A stretch of 64,000 nt of DNA from assembly GCF_001908375.1 (NCBI RefSeq), contig NZ_CP017244.1:2189964-2253963 (forward strand), given 5' to 3'. The translations under genes were made by a program, and so were the position numbers. The notes under the pieces are model-generated. The model was not told the DNA's origin. It was given only the letters and a program-made list of their open reading frames with translations, and did not search any database. Of this stretch, positions 42,330 to 50,928 are shown one piece after another. Numbering within the stretch: the first letter of the stretch is position 1; every line of letters begins with the position of its first letter. This DNA is from Rhizobium etli 8C-3 (lineage in GTDB: Bacteria; Pseudomonadota; Alphaproteobacteria; Rhizobiales; Rhizobiaceae).

Positions 42330-44004
42330 CGAGCCCAACAATGCGGATGTCGGGCACCTGATGGCGCATCTTCGGGAGTTTTCCCGACGCGTCAAGCTGT
42401 CGGGAACGCCTGAGGAGCTGGAAAGCTTCGGCTACCTCGAAAGGCAGATGACAAGCTATGGCTATCGCACCGAGCTGCTGTTTCATGAGGCCTTCATCAG
42501 CCTGCCGGGACAGGCAAAGGTGGAAATCGATGGCGTAGCGCTTCGCTGCATCACCCATTCGATGGCCGCTTCCAGTCCGCCTGGAGGCATCAGCGGCGAA
42601 CTCGTTCATGTCGGCGAAGGCACAGAAGCCGATTTTTCGCAGGCCGAGGTGGCTGGAAAGATCGTTGTCGTGGACGGCATTGCAACCGAAGAGGTCGCAG
42701 CGCTTGCAAGTGCGGCCGGCGCGCGCGGCCAGCTCCATATCAGTCCCACCGAGCATCTTCATGAAATGTGCGTGTCGCCCGTGTGGGGAAATCCCTCCCA
42801 GCATACCCGCGACCAGCTCCCTGCGACCGTTATCTGCTCGATCGGCAATCATGACGGTGCCGCGTTGCGCCAGCGCCTTGCAGCCGGCCAAAACGTCAAG
42901 ACCTGGTTGTTTGCCGAAGTCGACACCCGTTGGACCAAGACACCTTTGCTGGTGGCCGAGATGCCTGCTCAAGGTGGCGCGGCAGACGATCCTTTCATAC
43001 TTTTGTCGGGTCATCACGACACCTGGCACTACGGGGTCATGGACAATGGCGGTGCGAATGCGACGATGCTGGAGGCAGCACGACTGCTTGGCCAAACGGC
43101 GTCCAGCTGGAAGCGCGGGTTGCGCATCTGCTTCTGGTCGGGTCATTCGCATGGGCGCTATTGCGGCTCGGCCTGGTATGCCGACGAGTATTTCGATGAT
43201 CTCGAGCGCCGTTGCGCCGTCCATGTCAATGTCGACTCCACCGGTGGGAAGGGCGCGGCGATCTTGAGCAATTCCAGCGTAGTCGACGAACTTCGACCGC
43301 TGGCGGCCGAGGCGATCGAGAAAATTACCGGCCAGCGCCATGCCGGCCGGCGTCACGGCCGCGCGGCCGACCAATCCTTCTGGGGTGTCGGTATTCCTTC
43401 GATGTTCGGCAGCCTGAGCCATCAGCCTGCCGGACCGGCAAAGATGCTGACGGCGCTCGGTTGGTGGTGGCATACTCCCCATGACACCATCGAACATATC
43501 GACCCGGACAATCTGCGGCGCGACACACAGATCATCATCGAAGTTCTCGAACGCCTGCTTGTCTCGCCCGTCCTGCCACTGGACTACACAGTCTATGCCG
43601 CCTCGCTTGAAGAGGAGCTGACACGGCTGAGGAGCGCCATTGGCGAGCGGCTCGATCTCTCATCGATTGCCGGCGAGATTGCCGAGCTCCGGTCGAATGC
43701 CCAGGCAGTCCTGGCAGCAAGCGATGGCTGCCTGAAGCAGGCCGAGCGTCTCAACGCAGCGCTGATGGCCGCGTCCCGCCAGCTCGTGCCGTTGAACTAT
43801 ACCCATGGCGATCGCTTCCTTCACGATAGAGCCCTCCCGCATCCGCCATGGCCGGCCTTGGCAGGCCTGCGCGAGCTGGCCGGCCTGCCAAAGCACGCAT
43901 CCGATACGGCATTTTATGTCGTTCACGCTCGGCAGACGCGCAATCGCATTGCTCATGCACTTCGCAACGCCAATGCCGCATTGCGATCTGCATTTGATAC
44001 CTGA
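42322..44004 (+). CDS. M28-family peptidase-like protein with altered active site
   Basis: This protein of about 560 residues has a PA-type insert (about 80-200) and the M28 core: LLSGHHDTWHYGVMDNGGANATM with the first His and Asp ligands. Where M28 enzymes usually show a Glu pair, it reads ICFWSGHSHGRYCGSAWYAD, so catalytic Glu is missing or moved. TPHDTIEHID keeps the last His region. No signal peptide is seen. The start ATG 42322 overlaps the M20 gene stop (ATGGCTGA), so the two enzymes are coupled and perhaps form successive steps on one substrate. Confidence 0.86.
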   Translation: MADEPNNADVGHLMAHLREFSRRVKLSGTPEELESFGYLERQMTSYGYRTELLFHEAFISLPGQAKVEIDGVALRCITHSMAASSPPGGISGELVHVGEGTEADFSQAEVAGKIVVVDGIATEEVAALASAAGARGQLHISPTEHLHEMCVSPVWGNPSQHTRDQLPATVICSIGNHDGAALRQRLAAGQNVKTWLFAEVDTRWTKTPLLVAEMPAQGGAADDPFILLSGHHDTWHYGVMDNGGANATMLEAARLLGQTASSWKRGLRICFWSGHSHGRYCGSAWYADEYFDDLERRCAVHVNVDSTGGKGAAILSNSSVVDELRPLAAEAIEKITGQRHAGRRHGRAADQSFWGVGIPSMFGSLSHQPAGPAKMLTALGWWWHTPHDTIEHIDPDNLRRDTQIIIEVLERLLVSPVLPLDYTVYAASLEEELTRLRSAIGERLDLSSIAGEIAELRSNAQAVLAASDGCLKQAERLNAALMAASRQLVPLNYTHGDRFLHDRALPHPPWPALAGLRELAGLPKHASDTAFYVVHARQTRNRIAHALRNANAALRSAFDT

Positions 44005-44038
44005 ACAGCGAACCGCAATAAAAAAGGGGAATGATGTC

Positions 44039-44893
44039 ATGAAAAGAAAATATCTGCATTTCTTCGTCCTGGCGGCCGTTTTGAACTCGGCTGCAAGTGC
44101 TGCCGAAGCCAGGGACCGGACAGATGTGAAGGTCGGCATAGAAGGCGCCTTTCCACCCTGGAACATGATGGATTCCAGCGGCAAGCTCGCCGGCTTCGAT
44201 ATCGACCTGATCAACGATCTCTGCGCCCGGGCAAAAGTCAAATGCGAGCTCATCCCCGGCGAGTGGACCGCCATGATCCCGAGCCTCAATGCCGGCAAGT
44301 TCGATCTGGTGATGACGCTTGGCATCAATGAAAAGCGCCGGCAGGTCGTCGACTTCACCGTTCCCTACGCCAGTGGCGTTGCAAGCTTCATTCTGCAGAA
44401 GAACGGTCCTGTGGCCCCGCTGCCGATGACCGGGCAGAAGCTCAATCTCAACGACAAGGACAAGGCCGATCCAGTCATGGCCAAGATCGGCGAGGCATTG
44501 GACGGCAAGACGGTCGGCGTTGTCCAGTCCACCAGCCAGGAACAATTGATCAATGCCTACTACGGCAGCAATGTCACGGTGCGCGCCTACAAGAATTCCG
44601 GCGAACGCGACCTCGACCTGAAGGCAGGCCGCATTGATGCCGGTTTCGACAGCGGCGTCTATGCGACCTCCATACTCGCAAAATCCGCAAACGGCGAACT
44701 GATGATGTCGGGACCGCTGATAAAGGGCGCCATGCTCGCCACCGAAGTCGCCCTTGGCATGCGCAAGGGCGAAGCAGATCTGAAGGCGAGATTCGACGAA
44801 GCCATCAAATCCGCGGCAAAGGACGGCACTATCAACAAGCTCTCCGAACACTGGAGCAGGATCGATCTCACGCCATCCTTCGAGCCGAATTGA
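44039..44893 (+). CDS. Polar amino acid ABC transporter binding protein, family 3 (copy 1)
   Basis: This periplasmic protein of 284 residues has a signal peptide (MKRKYLHFFVLAAVLNSAASA). The family 3 fold shows VGIEGAFPPWNMMDSSGKLAGFDIDL, ALNAGKFDLVMTLGINEKR and GIGEALDGKTVGVVQST-type blocks. The longer frame begins inside the M28 gene; ATG 44039 has RBS AAAGGGGAATGATGTC. It is cotranscribed with the peptidases and is followed by two permeases and an ATPase. The ligand is probably an amino acid or an amino acid conjugate. Confidence 0.93.
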   Translation: MKRKYLHFFVLAAVLNSAASAAEARDRTDVKVGIEGAFPPWNMMDSSGKLAGFDIDLINDLCARAKVKCELIPGEWTAMIPSLNAGKFDLVMTLGINEKRRQVVDFTVPYASGVASFILQKNGPVAPLPMTGQKLNLNDKDKADPVMAKIGEALDGKTVGVVQSTSQEQLINAYYGSNVTVRAYKNSGERDLDLKAGRIDAGFDSGVYATSILAKSANGELMMSGPLIKGAMLATEVALGMRKGEADLKARFDEAIKSAAKDGTINKLSEHWSRIDLTPSFEPN

Positions 44894-45003
44894 TCTTGAG
44901 CCAGGCGGCGGCAGCAGACCGTCGCCTTATTCCGCCACCGACTTTTCCATGATGGGTGACATGTCGTTTCCACCTCCTCGAAAGAATGCAAAAGGCAGGC
45001 GCC

Positions 45004-45723
45004 ATGAACCAGCCCGGCATCCTTGAACTGGTCAGTTTCGGCCCGCAAGGCTGGGGCAAGGCACTGCTTGCCGGTGCATGGATGACGGTTCTGATCGCAC
45101 TTGCCGGCTATTCGATCGGCGCAGCTATCGGGTCCTTCGGAGCCTGGGCCAAGATATCGGGAAGCCGCGGGCTGCGTATTGCGGCCGACACCTATACGAC
45201 CGTGTTGCGCGGAATTCCCGATCTCTTGGTCATCTATCTCTTCTATTTCGGCGGCAGTGCTGTTGTCACCGCCGTCGGCCAGCTCTTCGGTGCCCAGGGC
45301 TTCGTCGGCTTTCCCGGCTTCCTCGCCGGATCGCTCGCCGTCGCGGTCACTTCCGGGGCCCAGTTTACTGAGGTCTTCCGTGGCGCGTTCAAGGCAGTGC
45401 ATGCCGGCGAGATCGAAGCGGCGATCGCATGCGGCATGGGCCGATGGCTGCGCTTTCGACGGATCGTCGCGCCGCTGACGCTGCGCCACGCATTGCCGGG
45501 GCTCGGCAATGTCTGGCAAGTGGTACTGAAGGAATCGGCACTCGTCTCCATCACCGGTGTCGCCGAGCTTTTGCGCCAGACCCAGGTGGCGGCGGGATCG
45601 ACCGGCCTGCCATTCGATTTTTATCTCATCGCCGGCGCAATCTACCTGCTGATCTCGACGGGGTCCGGTCTCTTCATGCGCCGGGCCGAACAGCATTTTT
45701 CGCGCGGCGTGAGGAGAAGCTGA
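45004..45723 (+). CDS. Polar amino acid ABC transporter permease (HisQ/ArtQ type)
   Basis: This inner-membrane protein of about 239 residues has five helices. Its first helix follows GAWMTVLIALAGYSIGAAIG, and the EAA loop reads IEAAIACGMGRWLRFRRIVAPL. The frame opens at 44956, but ATG 45004 (GGCAGGCGCC upstream) gives the family N-terminus MNQPGILELVSFG. Its stop shares bases with the next permease start (TGATG). Confidence 0.9.
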   Translation: MNQPGILELVSFGPQGWGKALLAGAWMTVLIALAGYSIGAAIGSFGAWAKISGSRGLRIAADTYTTVLRGIPDLLVIYLFYFGGSAVVTAVGQLFGAQGFVGFPGFLAGSLAVAVTSGAQFTEVFRGAFKAVHAGEIEAAIACGMGRWLRFRRIVAPLTLRHALPGLGNVWQVVLKESALVSITGVAELLRQTQVAAGSTGLPFDFYLIAGAIYLLISTGSGLFMRRAEQHFSRGVRRS

Positions 45724-46463
45724 TGGATTGGCAATTTCTCTTCGAAACCTTCTTGAGCCTCATTTCGGCAATCCCGCTGAGCCTGGAGCTTGCCGCGACC
45801 TCGATCATACTGGGGGCAATCTGCGCGCTTGCCCTGGCACTTTGCCGGCTCTCTGGCATCCCCGCTCTCGACTGGTTTGCACGAAGCTACGTCTTCATCG
45901 TTCGCGGCACGCCGCTGCTCGTACAGATCTTCCTGATCTACTACGGTCTGGGGCAGTTTCCAGCAGTCCGCCACAGCCTGTTGTGGCCCTTTCTGCGCGA
46001 ACCCTACTGGTGCGCCGTTCTGGCGCTGACAATGAACACCGCCGCCTATGGCAGCGAGATCATCCGCGGCGGCCTCCTGTCGGTGCCTTTCGGGCAGATC
46101 GAGGCAGCCCGGGCCTGCGGCATGCCGCGCATGATGCAGTTCCGACGCATCCTCCTGCCGCTTGCCATTCGGCAAGCGCTGCCCGGCTACAGCAATGAAA
46201 TGATATCGATGGTCAAGGCAACGTCGCTTGCCTCCATCATAACACTCATGGAGGTAACCGGTGTTGCCGCCAAAATTATCTCCGAGACCTACCGTGCCAT
46301 CGAGGTCTTCATCGTCGCCGGTGCCATCTATCTGGCAATCAACTTCCTGCTGACGCGGCTGGTCCATCTTCTCGAATACTGGCTGAGCCCGCACCTGCGC
46401 CAGCCTGTCCCACATCCTGCGGCAGGCCTTGCCCCCGCGCCCATTGAAGGAGACGCGCGATGA
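45723..46463 (+). CDS. Polar amino acid ABC transporter permease (HisM/ArtM type)
   Basis: This is a 246-residue partner permease. The first helix ISAIPLSLELAATSIILGAI is followed by FIVRGTPLLVQIFLIYYGLG, a hallmark of this class, and by EAA loop IEAARACGMPRMMQFRRILLPLA. Start ATG at 45723 overlaps the preceding TGA, and the 3' end overlaps the ATPase start (ATGA). The open frame upstream is inside the previous permease. Confidence 0.93.
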   Translation: MDWQFLFETFLSLISAIPLSLELAATSIILGAICALALALCRLSGIPALDWFARSYVFIVRGTPLLVQIFLIYYGLGQFPAVRHSLLWPFLREPYWCAVLALTMNTAAYGSEIIRGGLLSVPFGQIEAARACGMPRMMQFRRILLPLAIRQALPGYSNEMISMVKATSLASIITLMEVTGVAAKIISETYRAIEVFIVAGAIYLAINFLLTRLVHLLEYWLSPHLRQPVPHPAAGLAPAPIEGDAR

Positions 46464-47242
46464 CCGCGGCAATCCCCTCCCCTTCGCCGATCGCACTCAG
46501 CGTCAAGGACATGCATAAGAGCTTCGGTCCCGTCGAAGTGTTGAAGGGCATCTCCCTCGATGCCCACGAAGGCGACGTCGTTTCCATTCTCGGTTCCTCC
46601 GGTTCCGGCAAATCGACCTTTCTGCGCTGCATCAACCTGCTCGAAACGCCCAATTCCGGCGTGGTCACCGTGGCCGGTGAGACGATCCGTATGGCGCCTG
46701 ACGGCAGGGGTGGCAGCCGTCCGGCCGATCGCAGACAGGTCGACCGCATCCGCTCGCAGCTCGGTATGGTCTTTCAGAGCTTCAATCTCTGGTCCCACAA
46801 GAGCGTGCTTGAAAATGTCATCGAGGCGCCCATCCACGTCCAGGGCCGGCCCCGAGCCGAATGCATCGAAGAGGCCGAGGCGCTGCTTGCCAAGGTCGGC
46901 ATTGCCGAGAAACGGAATTTCTATCCCGCCCATCTTTCCGGCGGCCAGCAGCAGCGCGCAGCCATCGCCCGGGCGCTGGCGATGCGGCCGAAGGTCATGC
47001 TTTTCGACGAACCCACCTCTGCGCTCGATCCGGAACTCGTTGGTGAGGTCCTGCGCGTCATGCGAGCGCTCGCTGAGGAAGGACGCACAATGCTGGTGGT
47101 CACGCACGAAATGGGCTTTGCCCGCGACGTCTCCAGCCGTGTCGTCTTCCTTCACAAGGGTCTCGTCGAGGAAGATGGCAAGCCGCAGGAGGTGTTTTCC
47201 AGTTCGAAATCGGATCGTTTCCGGCAATTCATCAGCAAATGA
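46460..47242 (+). CDS. Polar amino acid ABC transporter ATP-binding protein (HisP/GlnQ type)
   Basis: This 260-residue ATPase has Walker A GSSGSGKS near residues 45-52, Q-loop MVFQSFNLWSHKSVLENV, signature LSGGQQQRAAIARAL, Walker B VMLFDEPTSALDPE and H-loop VVTHEMGFARDV. The length fits GlnQ/HisP. Coupled by ATGA to the permease, it drives uptake for both neighbouring binding proteins. Confidence 0.96.
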   Translation: MTAAIPSPSPIALSVKDMHKSFGPVEVLKGISLDAHEGDVVSILGSSGSGKSTFLRCINLLETPNSGVVTVAGETIRMAPDGRGGSRPADRRQVDRIRSQLGMVFQSFNLWSHKSVLENVIEAPIHVQGRPRAECIEEAEALLAKVGIAEKRNFYPAHLSGGQQQRAAIARALAMRPKVMLFDEPTSALDPELVGEVLRVMRALAEEGRTMLVVTHEMGFARDVSSRVVFLHKGLVEEDGKPQEVFSSSKSDRFRQFISK

Positions 47243-47277
47243 AGCTTCAACCCAAATAAAGGAAAAGGGGAACCCAA

Positions 47278-48135
47278 ATGAAATCTTCCAGTCGAATCCT
47301 GGTGGCGGTTTGCGCCGTTACCATGCTGGCCGTTTCGACGGTCGCACATGCCGAAGAAAAGAAGTGGACGACGGTCACCATCGCCACCGAAGGCGCGTTC
47401 AAGCCTTACAACTTTACCAAGCCGGACGGCACGCTGGACGGCTATGAAATCGAACTCACCAAGTATTTCTGCGACCACATGAAGGTGGAGTGCAAGATCG
47501 TCGTCCAGAACTTCGACGGCATGATCCCGGCACTCAATGCCGGCAAGTTCGATGCGATCATCTCCGGCATGTCGGCAACCGCCAAGCGCGAGGAAGTCAT
47601 TGCGTTCAGCGACTCCTATGGCTCGACGGGCCAGGCATTTGCAACATCCAAGTCCAGCGATCTCGCACACATGCCCGAGAAGGGCCAGATCTTCTCGCTT
47701 GCAAGCGACGAGGCAGGTGCGGCTGCCGAAATTGACAAGCTGAAGCCGATGCTTGAAGGCAAGACGATCGGCGTGCAGACCGCATCGACGGCCGCTGCCT
47801 TTGTTGACAGATATCTGAAGGATGTCGTCCAGGTTCGCGAATATAAAACGACCGAAGAGCACGACCTCGATCTCAAGGCCGGCCGTGTCGACCTCGTCAT
47901 GGCCTCCATGGCCTATCTGACCACGGCATCGCAAAAACCCGGCAACGAAGACATGACAACCACCGGCCCACGCTTTCAGGGCGGCTTTCTTGGCCGCGGC
48001 AGCTCGGTTGGCATGCGCAAGAGCGATTCGAAGCTGAAAGAGGAGTTCAACAAGGCGATCGCCGCCGCCAAGGCCGACGGCACCATCAAGACGCTCTCGG
48101 AAAAGTGGTTCGGCTTCGACGTAACACCGAAATGA
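47278..48135 (+). CDS. Polar amino acid ABC transporter binding protein, family 3 (copy 2)
   Basis: This 285-residue periplasmic binding protein has a signal peptide (ILVAVCAVTMLAVSTVAHA). VTIATEGAFKPYNFTKPDGTLDGYEIEL and LNAGKFDAIISGMSATAKREEV are family 3 blocks. It differs clearly from the copy at 44039, which flanks the same permease/ATPase set. The two proteins probably deliver different ligands to one channel. A strong terminator follows at 48146. Confidence 0.93.
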   Translation: MKSSSRILVAVCAVTMLAVSTVAHAEEKKWTTVTIATEGAFKPYNFTKPDGTLDGYEIELTKYFCDHMKVECKIVVQNFDGMIPALNAGKFDAIISGMSATAKREEVIAFSDSYGSTGQAFATSKSSDLAHMPEKGQIFSLASDEAGAAAEIDKLKPMLEGKTIGVQTASTAAAFVDRYLKDVVQVREYKTTEEHDLDLKAGRVDLVMASMAYLTTASQKPGNEDMTTTGPRFQGGFLGRGSSVGMRKSDSKLKEEFNKAIAAAKADGTIKTLSEKWFGFDVTPK

Positions 48136-48145
48136 CCCTGCGAAG

Positions 48146-48184
48146 GCCGGCGGCGTCATCACACAGCGCCGCCGGCTTCATTTT
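48146..48184 (+). terminator. Rho-independent terminator of the ABC/peptidase operon
   Basis: GCCGGCGGCG (48146-48155), an 11-base loop and CGCCGCCGGC (48167-48176) give a perfect 10-bp GC stem followed by TTCATTTT, 10 bases after the stop of the second binding-protein gene. Confidence 0.85.
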
Positions 48185-48324
48185 GCTGCAGACTTGACGA
48201 GTCGCTGCCGGCGGTATTTTTGACCTTGCCCCGCCCGGACAGATGTGATCGATTTCCGGCGCTGCTGGAGGGCGGCGAATGACAAATCACCTGAGCAAAA
48301 GCTCGACTGCGACGGAGGGTCATC

Positions 48325-49485
48325 ATGTCTCAGCTTCTCGACGACGCCTCATCAGGCGGCCTGTTTGTCGGCCGCGTCTGGAATCCGCAGGCAGCCGGTC
48401 CGGCGATTGTGACGATCCGTGACGGAGAAATAGTCGACATAACGTCCAGTCAAGCCCCGACATTGAGCGCACTTCTGGAGAAAGCCGACCCGACAGATTT
48501 CGTGCGCGAGGCGGATGGCAAACGGCTTGCTTCACTCGAGATGGTGGCAGCAAACAGCACCGGCAGGCCGGACGCTGCCCGACCCTATCTCTTGGCGCCG
48601 GCAGATCTTCAGGCCGTCAAGGCCTGCGGTGTAACCTTTGCTCAATCGATGATCGAGCGCGTCATCGAAGAAAAGGCTGCCGGCAATCCGGATCGTGCAG
48701 CCTCGATCCGCAGCCGCGTTGGCACTCTGATCGGCGGCAGCCTCGCCAACATCAAAGCAGGCTCTGCGGAAGCGGCAAAGGTCAAGCAGGCGTTGATCGA
48801 CGAAGGCATGTGGTCGCAATATCTCGAAGTCGGCATCGGCCCGGATGCCGAGGTCTTTACCAAGTCGCCTGTGCTTTCCTCCGTCGGCTGGGGGGCCGAT
48901 GTTGGCCTGCATCCGATTTCGACCTGGAACAATCCGGAACCGGAAATCGTGCTTGCGGTCAACAGCCGCGGCGAAATCAAGGGTGCGACCCTCGGTAACG
49001 ACGTCAACCTGCGCGATGTCGAGGGCCGCTCGGCTCTGCTGCTCGGCAAGGCGAAGGACAACAACGCCTCCTGCTCCATCGGGCCTTTCCTTCGCCTGTT
49101 CGACGCCACCTACGGCCTCGAGGATGTCCGCAAGGCCGAGCTTGACCTGAAGGTCACCGGCCAAGACGGCTTCGTTCTCAACGGAAAGAGCTCAATGTCG
49201 AAGATCAGCCGCGACCCGACCGATCTCGTCAGGCAGACCTGCGGGGCTCATCATCAGTATCCGGATGGCTTCATGCTGTTCCTCGGCACGCTGTTTGCCC
49301 CGACACAGGACCGCGACGCCCCCAACCAGGGTTTTACGCACAAGGTCGGCGATGTCGTCGAAATCTCCGCATCCGGGCTCGGCACGCTTGTCAATACCGT
49401 TCGCCTTTCCACCGAATGCCCCCCATGGACGTTCGGGATTTCGGCGTTGATGACAAACCTCGCCGCCCGAGGGCTGCTCGCCTGA
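48325..49485 (+). CDS. Fumarylacetoacetate hydrolase-family protein
   Basis: This 386-residue protein shows the FAH fold landmarks. GPDAEVFTKSPVLSSVGWGADVGLHP near residues 172-197 is followed by WNNPEPEIVLAVNSRGEIKGATLGNDVNLRDVEG with the metal-binding Glu pair and Asp. It resembles the FAH-family dehydratases/hydrolases acting on 2-keto-3-deoxy sugar acids or acylpyruvates. RBS CGGAGGGTCATC is upstream. It is separated from the ABC operon by a terminator, so it has its own promoter. Exact reaction unknown. Confidence 0.85.
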   Translation: MSQLLDDASSGGLFVGRVWNPQAAGPAIVTIRDGEIVDITSSQAPTLSALLEKADPTDFVREADGKRLASLEMVAANSTGRPDAARPYLLAPADLQAVKACGVTFAQSMIERVIEEKAAGNPDRAASIRSRVGTLIGGSLANIKAGSAEAAKVKQALIDEGMWSQYLEVGIGPDAEVFTKSPVLSSVGWGADVGLHPISTWNNPEPEIVLAVNSRGEIKGATLGNDVNLRDVEGRSALLLGKAKDNNASCSIGPFLRLFDATYGLEDVRKAELDLKVTGQDGFVLNGKSSMSKISRDPTDLVRQTCGAHHQYPDGFMLFLGTLFAPTQDRDAPNQGFTHKVGDVVEISASGLGTLVNTVRLSTECPPWTFGISALMTNLAARGLLA

Positions 49486-49598
49486 TCGGCCAGCCTGGCC
49501 GCATGAATCGGACTGCCAATCGGGCTCGTTTGTTTGTGCACTGCAGCAATCGTCCCTATATTGATCCTTGGCGCCTTTTTTGGCTCAAGGAGAAGCAT

Positions 49599-50663
49599 GT
49601 GTCCTTTCGAGATTCACCAGACGAACGCCTAGTTGAAATCGCATCATTCGGATCCAATCCCGGCGCGCTCAAGGCCTGGCTGTTCCTCCCCACAGACATG
49701 GATGAGCGTGCCCCACTCGTCGTAGCCCTCCATGGCTGCACCCAGACAGCCAAGGGATACGCACTCGGCTCTGGATGGTCGCAGCTCGCTGAGCGGCGGG
49801 GATTTGCGGTTCTCTATCCAGAACAACAGCACTCGAACAACCCGAACCTCTGTTTCAATTGGTTCGAGCCCGCAGATGCACGACGCGGTGCAGGCGAAGC
49901 CGCATCCATCAGCCAGATGGTCGCACATGTCGTTCAGTCACAGGGCATCGATCAGAACCGGATTTTCGTGACCGGTCTTTCAGCAGGTGGCGCCATGGCG
50001 AACGCTATGCTGTCGACCTATCCTGAGATCTTCGCCGGCGGCGCGATCATCGCAGGTCTTCCCTATGGCGTGGCGGCCAATGTTGCAGAAGCCTTCGCAC
50101 AAATGCAGGGGCGAAATCCTTCGAACGCCCCGAAGCTACGCTCCGCGTTGAGGCGTGCCGGACATCACGCGGGTCCCTGGCCGACTGTCTCGGTGTGGCA
50201 TGGAACACATGATCAGACAGTGCGACCGAGGAATGCAGACCAGATCGTGGATCAGTGGAGCGGCGTACATGCGACAGGCAAAGAGCCGGATCGCATGGAA
50301 GTGGTAAACGGGCACCAGCACAAGGTCTGGCTAGACGCCGATGGGCGAATGGTCATCGAAACCTATTCCATCAAAGGTATGGCCCATGGCCTTCCACTTG
50401 CAATCCGAGGCGATACCTCGTTCGGCCGAGCAGGGCCCTACATGCTTGAGGCTGGTATTTCGTCAACGGCGCGCATCGCGCGCAGCTGGGGGCTTGCTTT
50501 CGATTCCGATGTCGAAGCAACGGAGTTCGTCGCAGCCGAGGTGTCTGGGGAGTTGAAACTGGCTGGCAATGGCAAGCGACGAAGCCCTCGAGCGGGACCC
50601 GGTGACAATCGGGTCGGCAAAATCATCAATGACGCGCTTCGTGCAGCCGGGCTCCTTCGCTAG
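49599..50663 (+). CDS. PHB-depolymerase-family esterase (LpqC type)
   Basis: This alpha/beta-hydrolase of about 354 residues shows PLVVALHGCTQTAKGYALGSGW (oxyanion-hole HG and conserved Cys), FAVLYPEQQHSNNPNLCFNWFEP, and lipase box GLSAGGAMA (nucleophile Ser near residue 127). VWHGTHDQTV carries the acid Asp. The frame is open from 49416, but GTG 49599 preceded by AAGGAGAAGCAT is the best start. No signal peptide is seen, suggesting intracellular or non-classical location. Substrate could be short-chain PHB or another ester. Confidence 0.87.
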   Translation: MSFRDSPDERLVEIASFGSNPGALKAWLFLPTDMDERAPLVVALHGCTQTAKGYALGSGWSQLAERRGFAVLYPEQQHSNNPNLCFNWFEPADARRGAGEAASISQMVAHVVQSQGIDQNRIFVTGLSAGGAMANAMLSTYPEIFAGGAIIAGLPYGVAANVAEAFAQMQGRNPSNAPKLRSALRRAGHHAGPWPTVSVWHGTHDQTVRPRNADQIVDQWSGVHATGKEPDRMEVVNGHQHKVWLDADGRMVIETYSIKGMAHGLPLAIRGDTSFGRAGPYMLEAGISSTARIARSWGLAFDSDVEATEFVAAEVSGELKLAGNGKRRSPRAGPGDNRVGKIINDALRAAGLLR

Positions 50664-50928
50664 CCTGCTGCCGCCGGCCATGGCCATGGCCGCCAGTCGC
50701 CGCCCTACCATCAGTTCCTCGAAGCCGATGCAGCAAGGCGAAACCTGGTGCGCCATCCCGGCGGTCTCCTCCACGGCAGCCGGCGAAACAGAAAAGGCTT
50801 GGGCCCGGGATATCCGCCAAGCGATGTGCGGTCGGCGATTTTCGCTTCCGGCCTGACTTGCCGGTTTCAGGAATTATCGCAGCAAGATCCGCCCGACCAC
50901 CCGCAGCAGCAGTCAATGCGGGCCAGAT

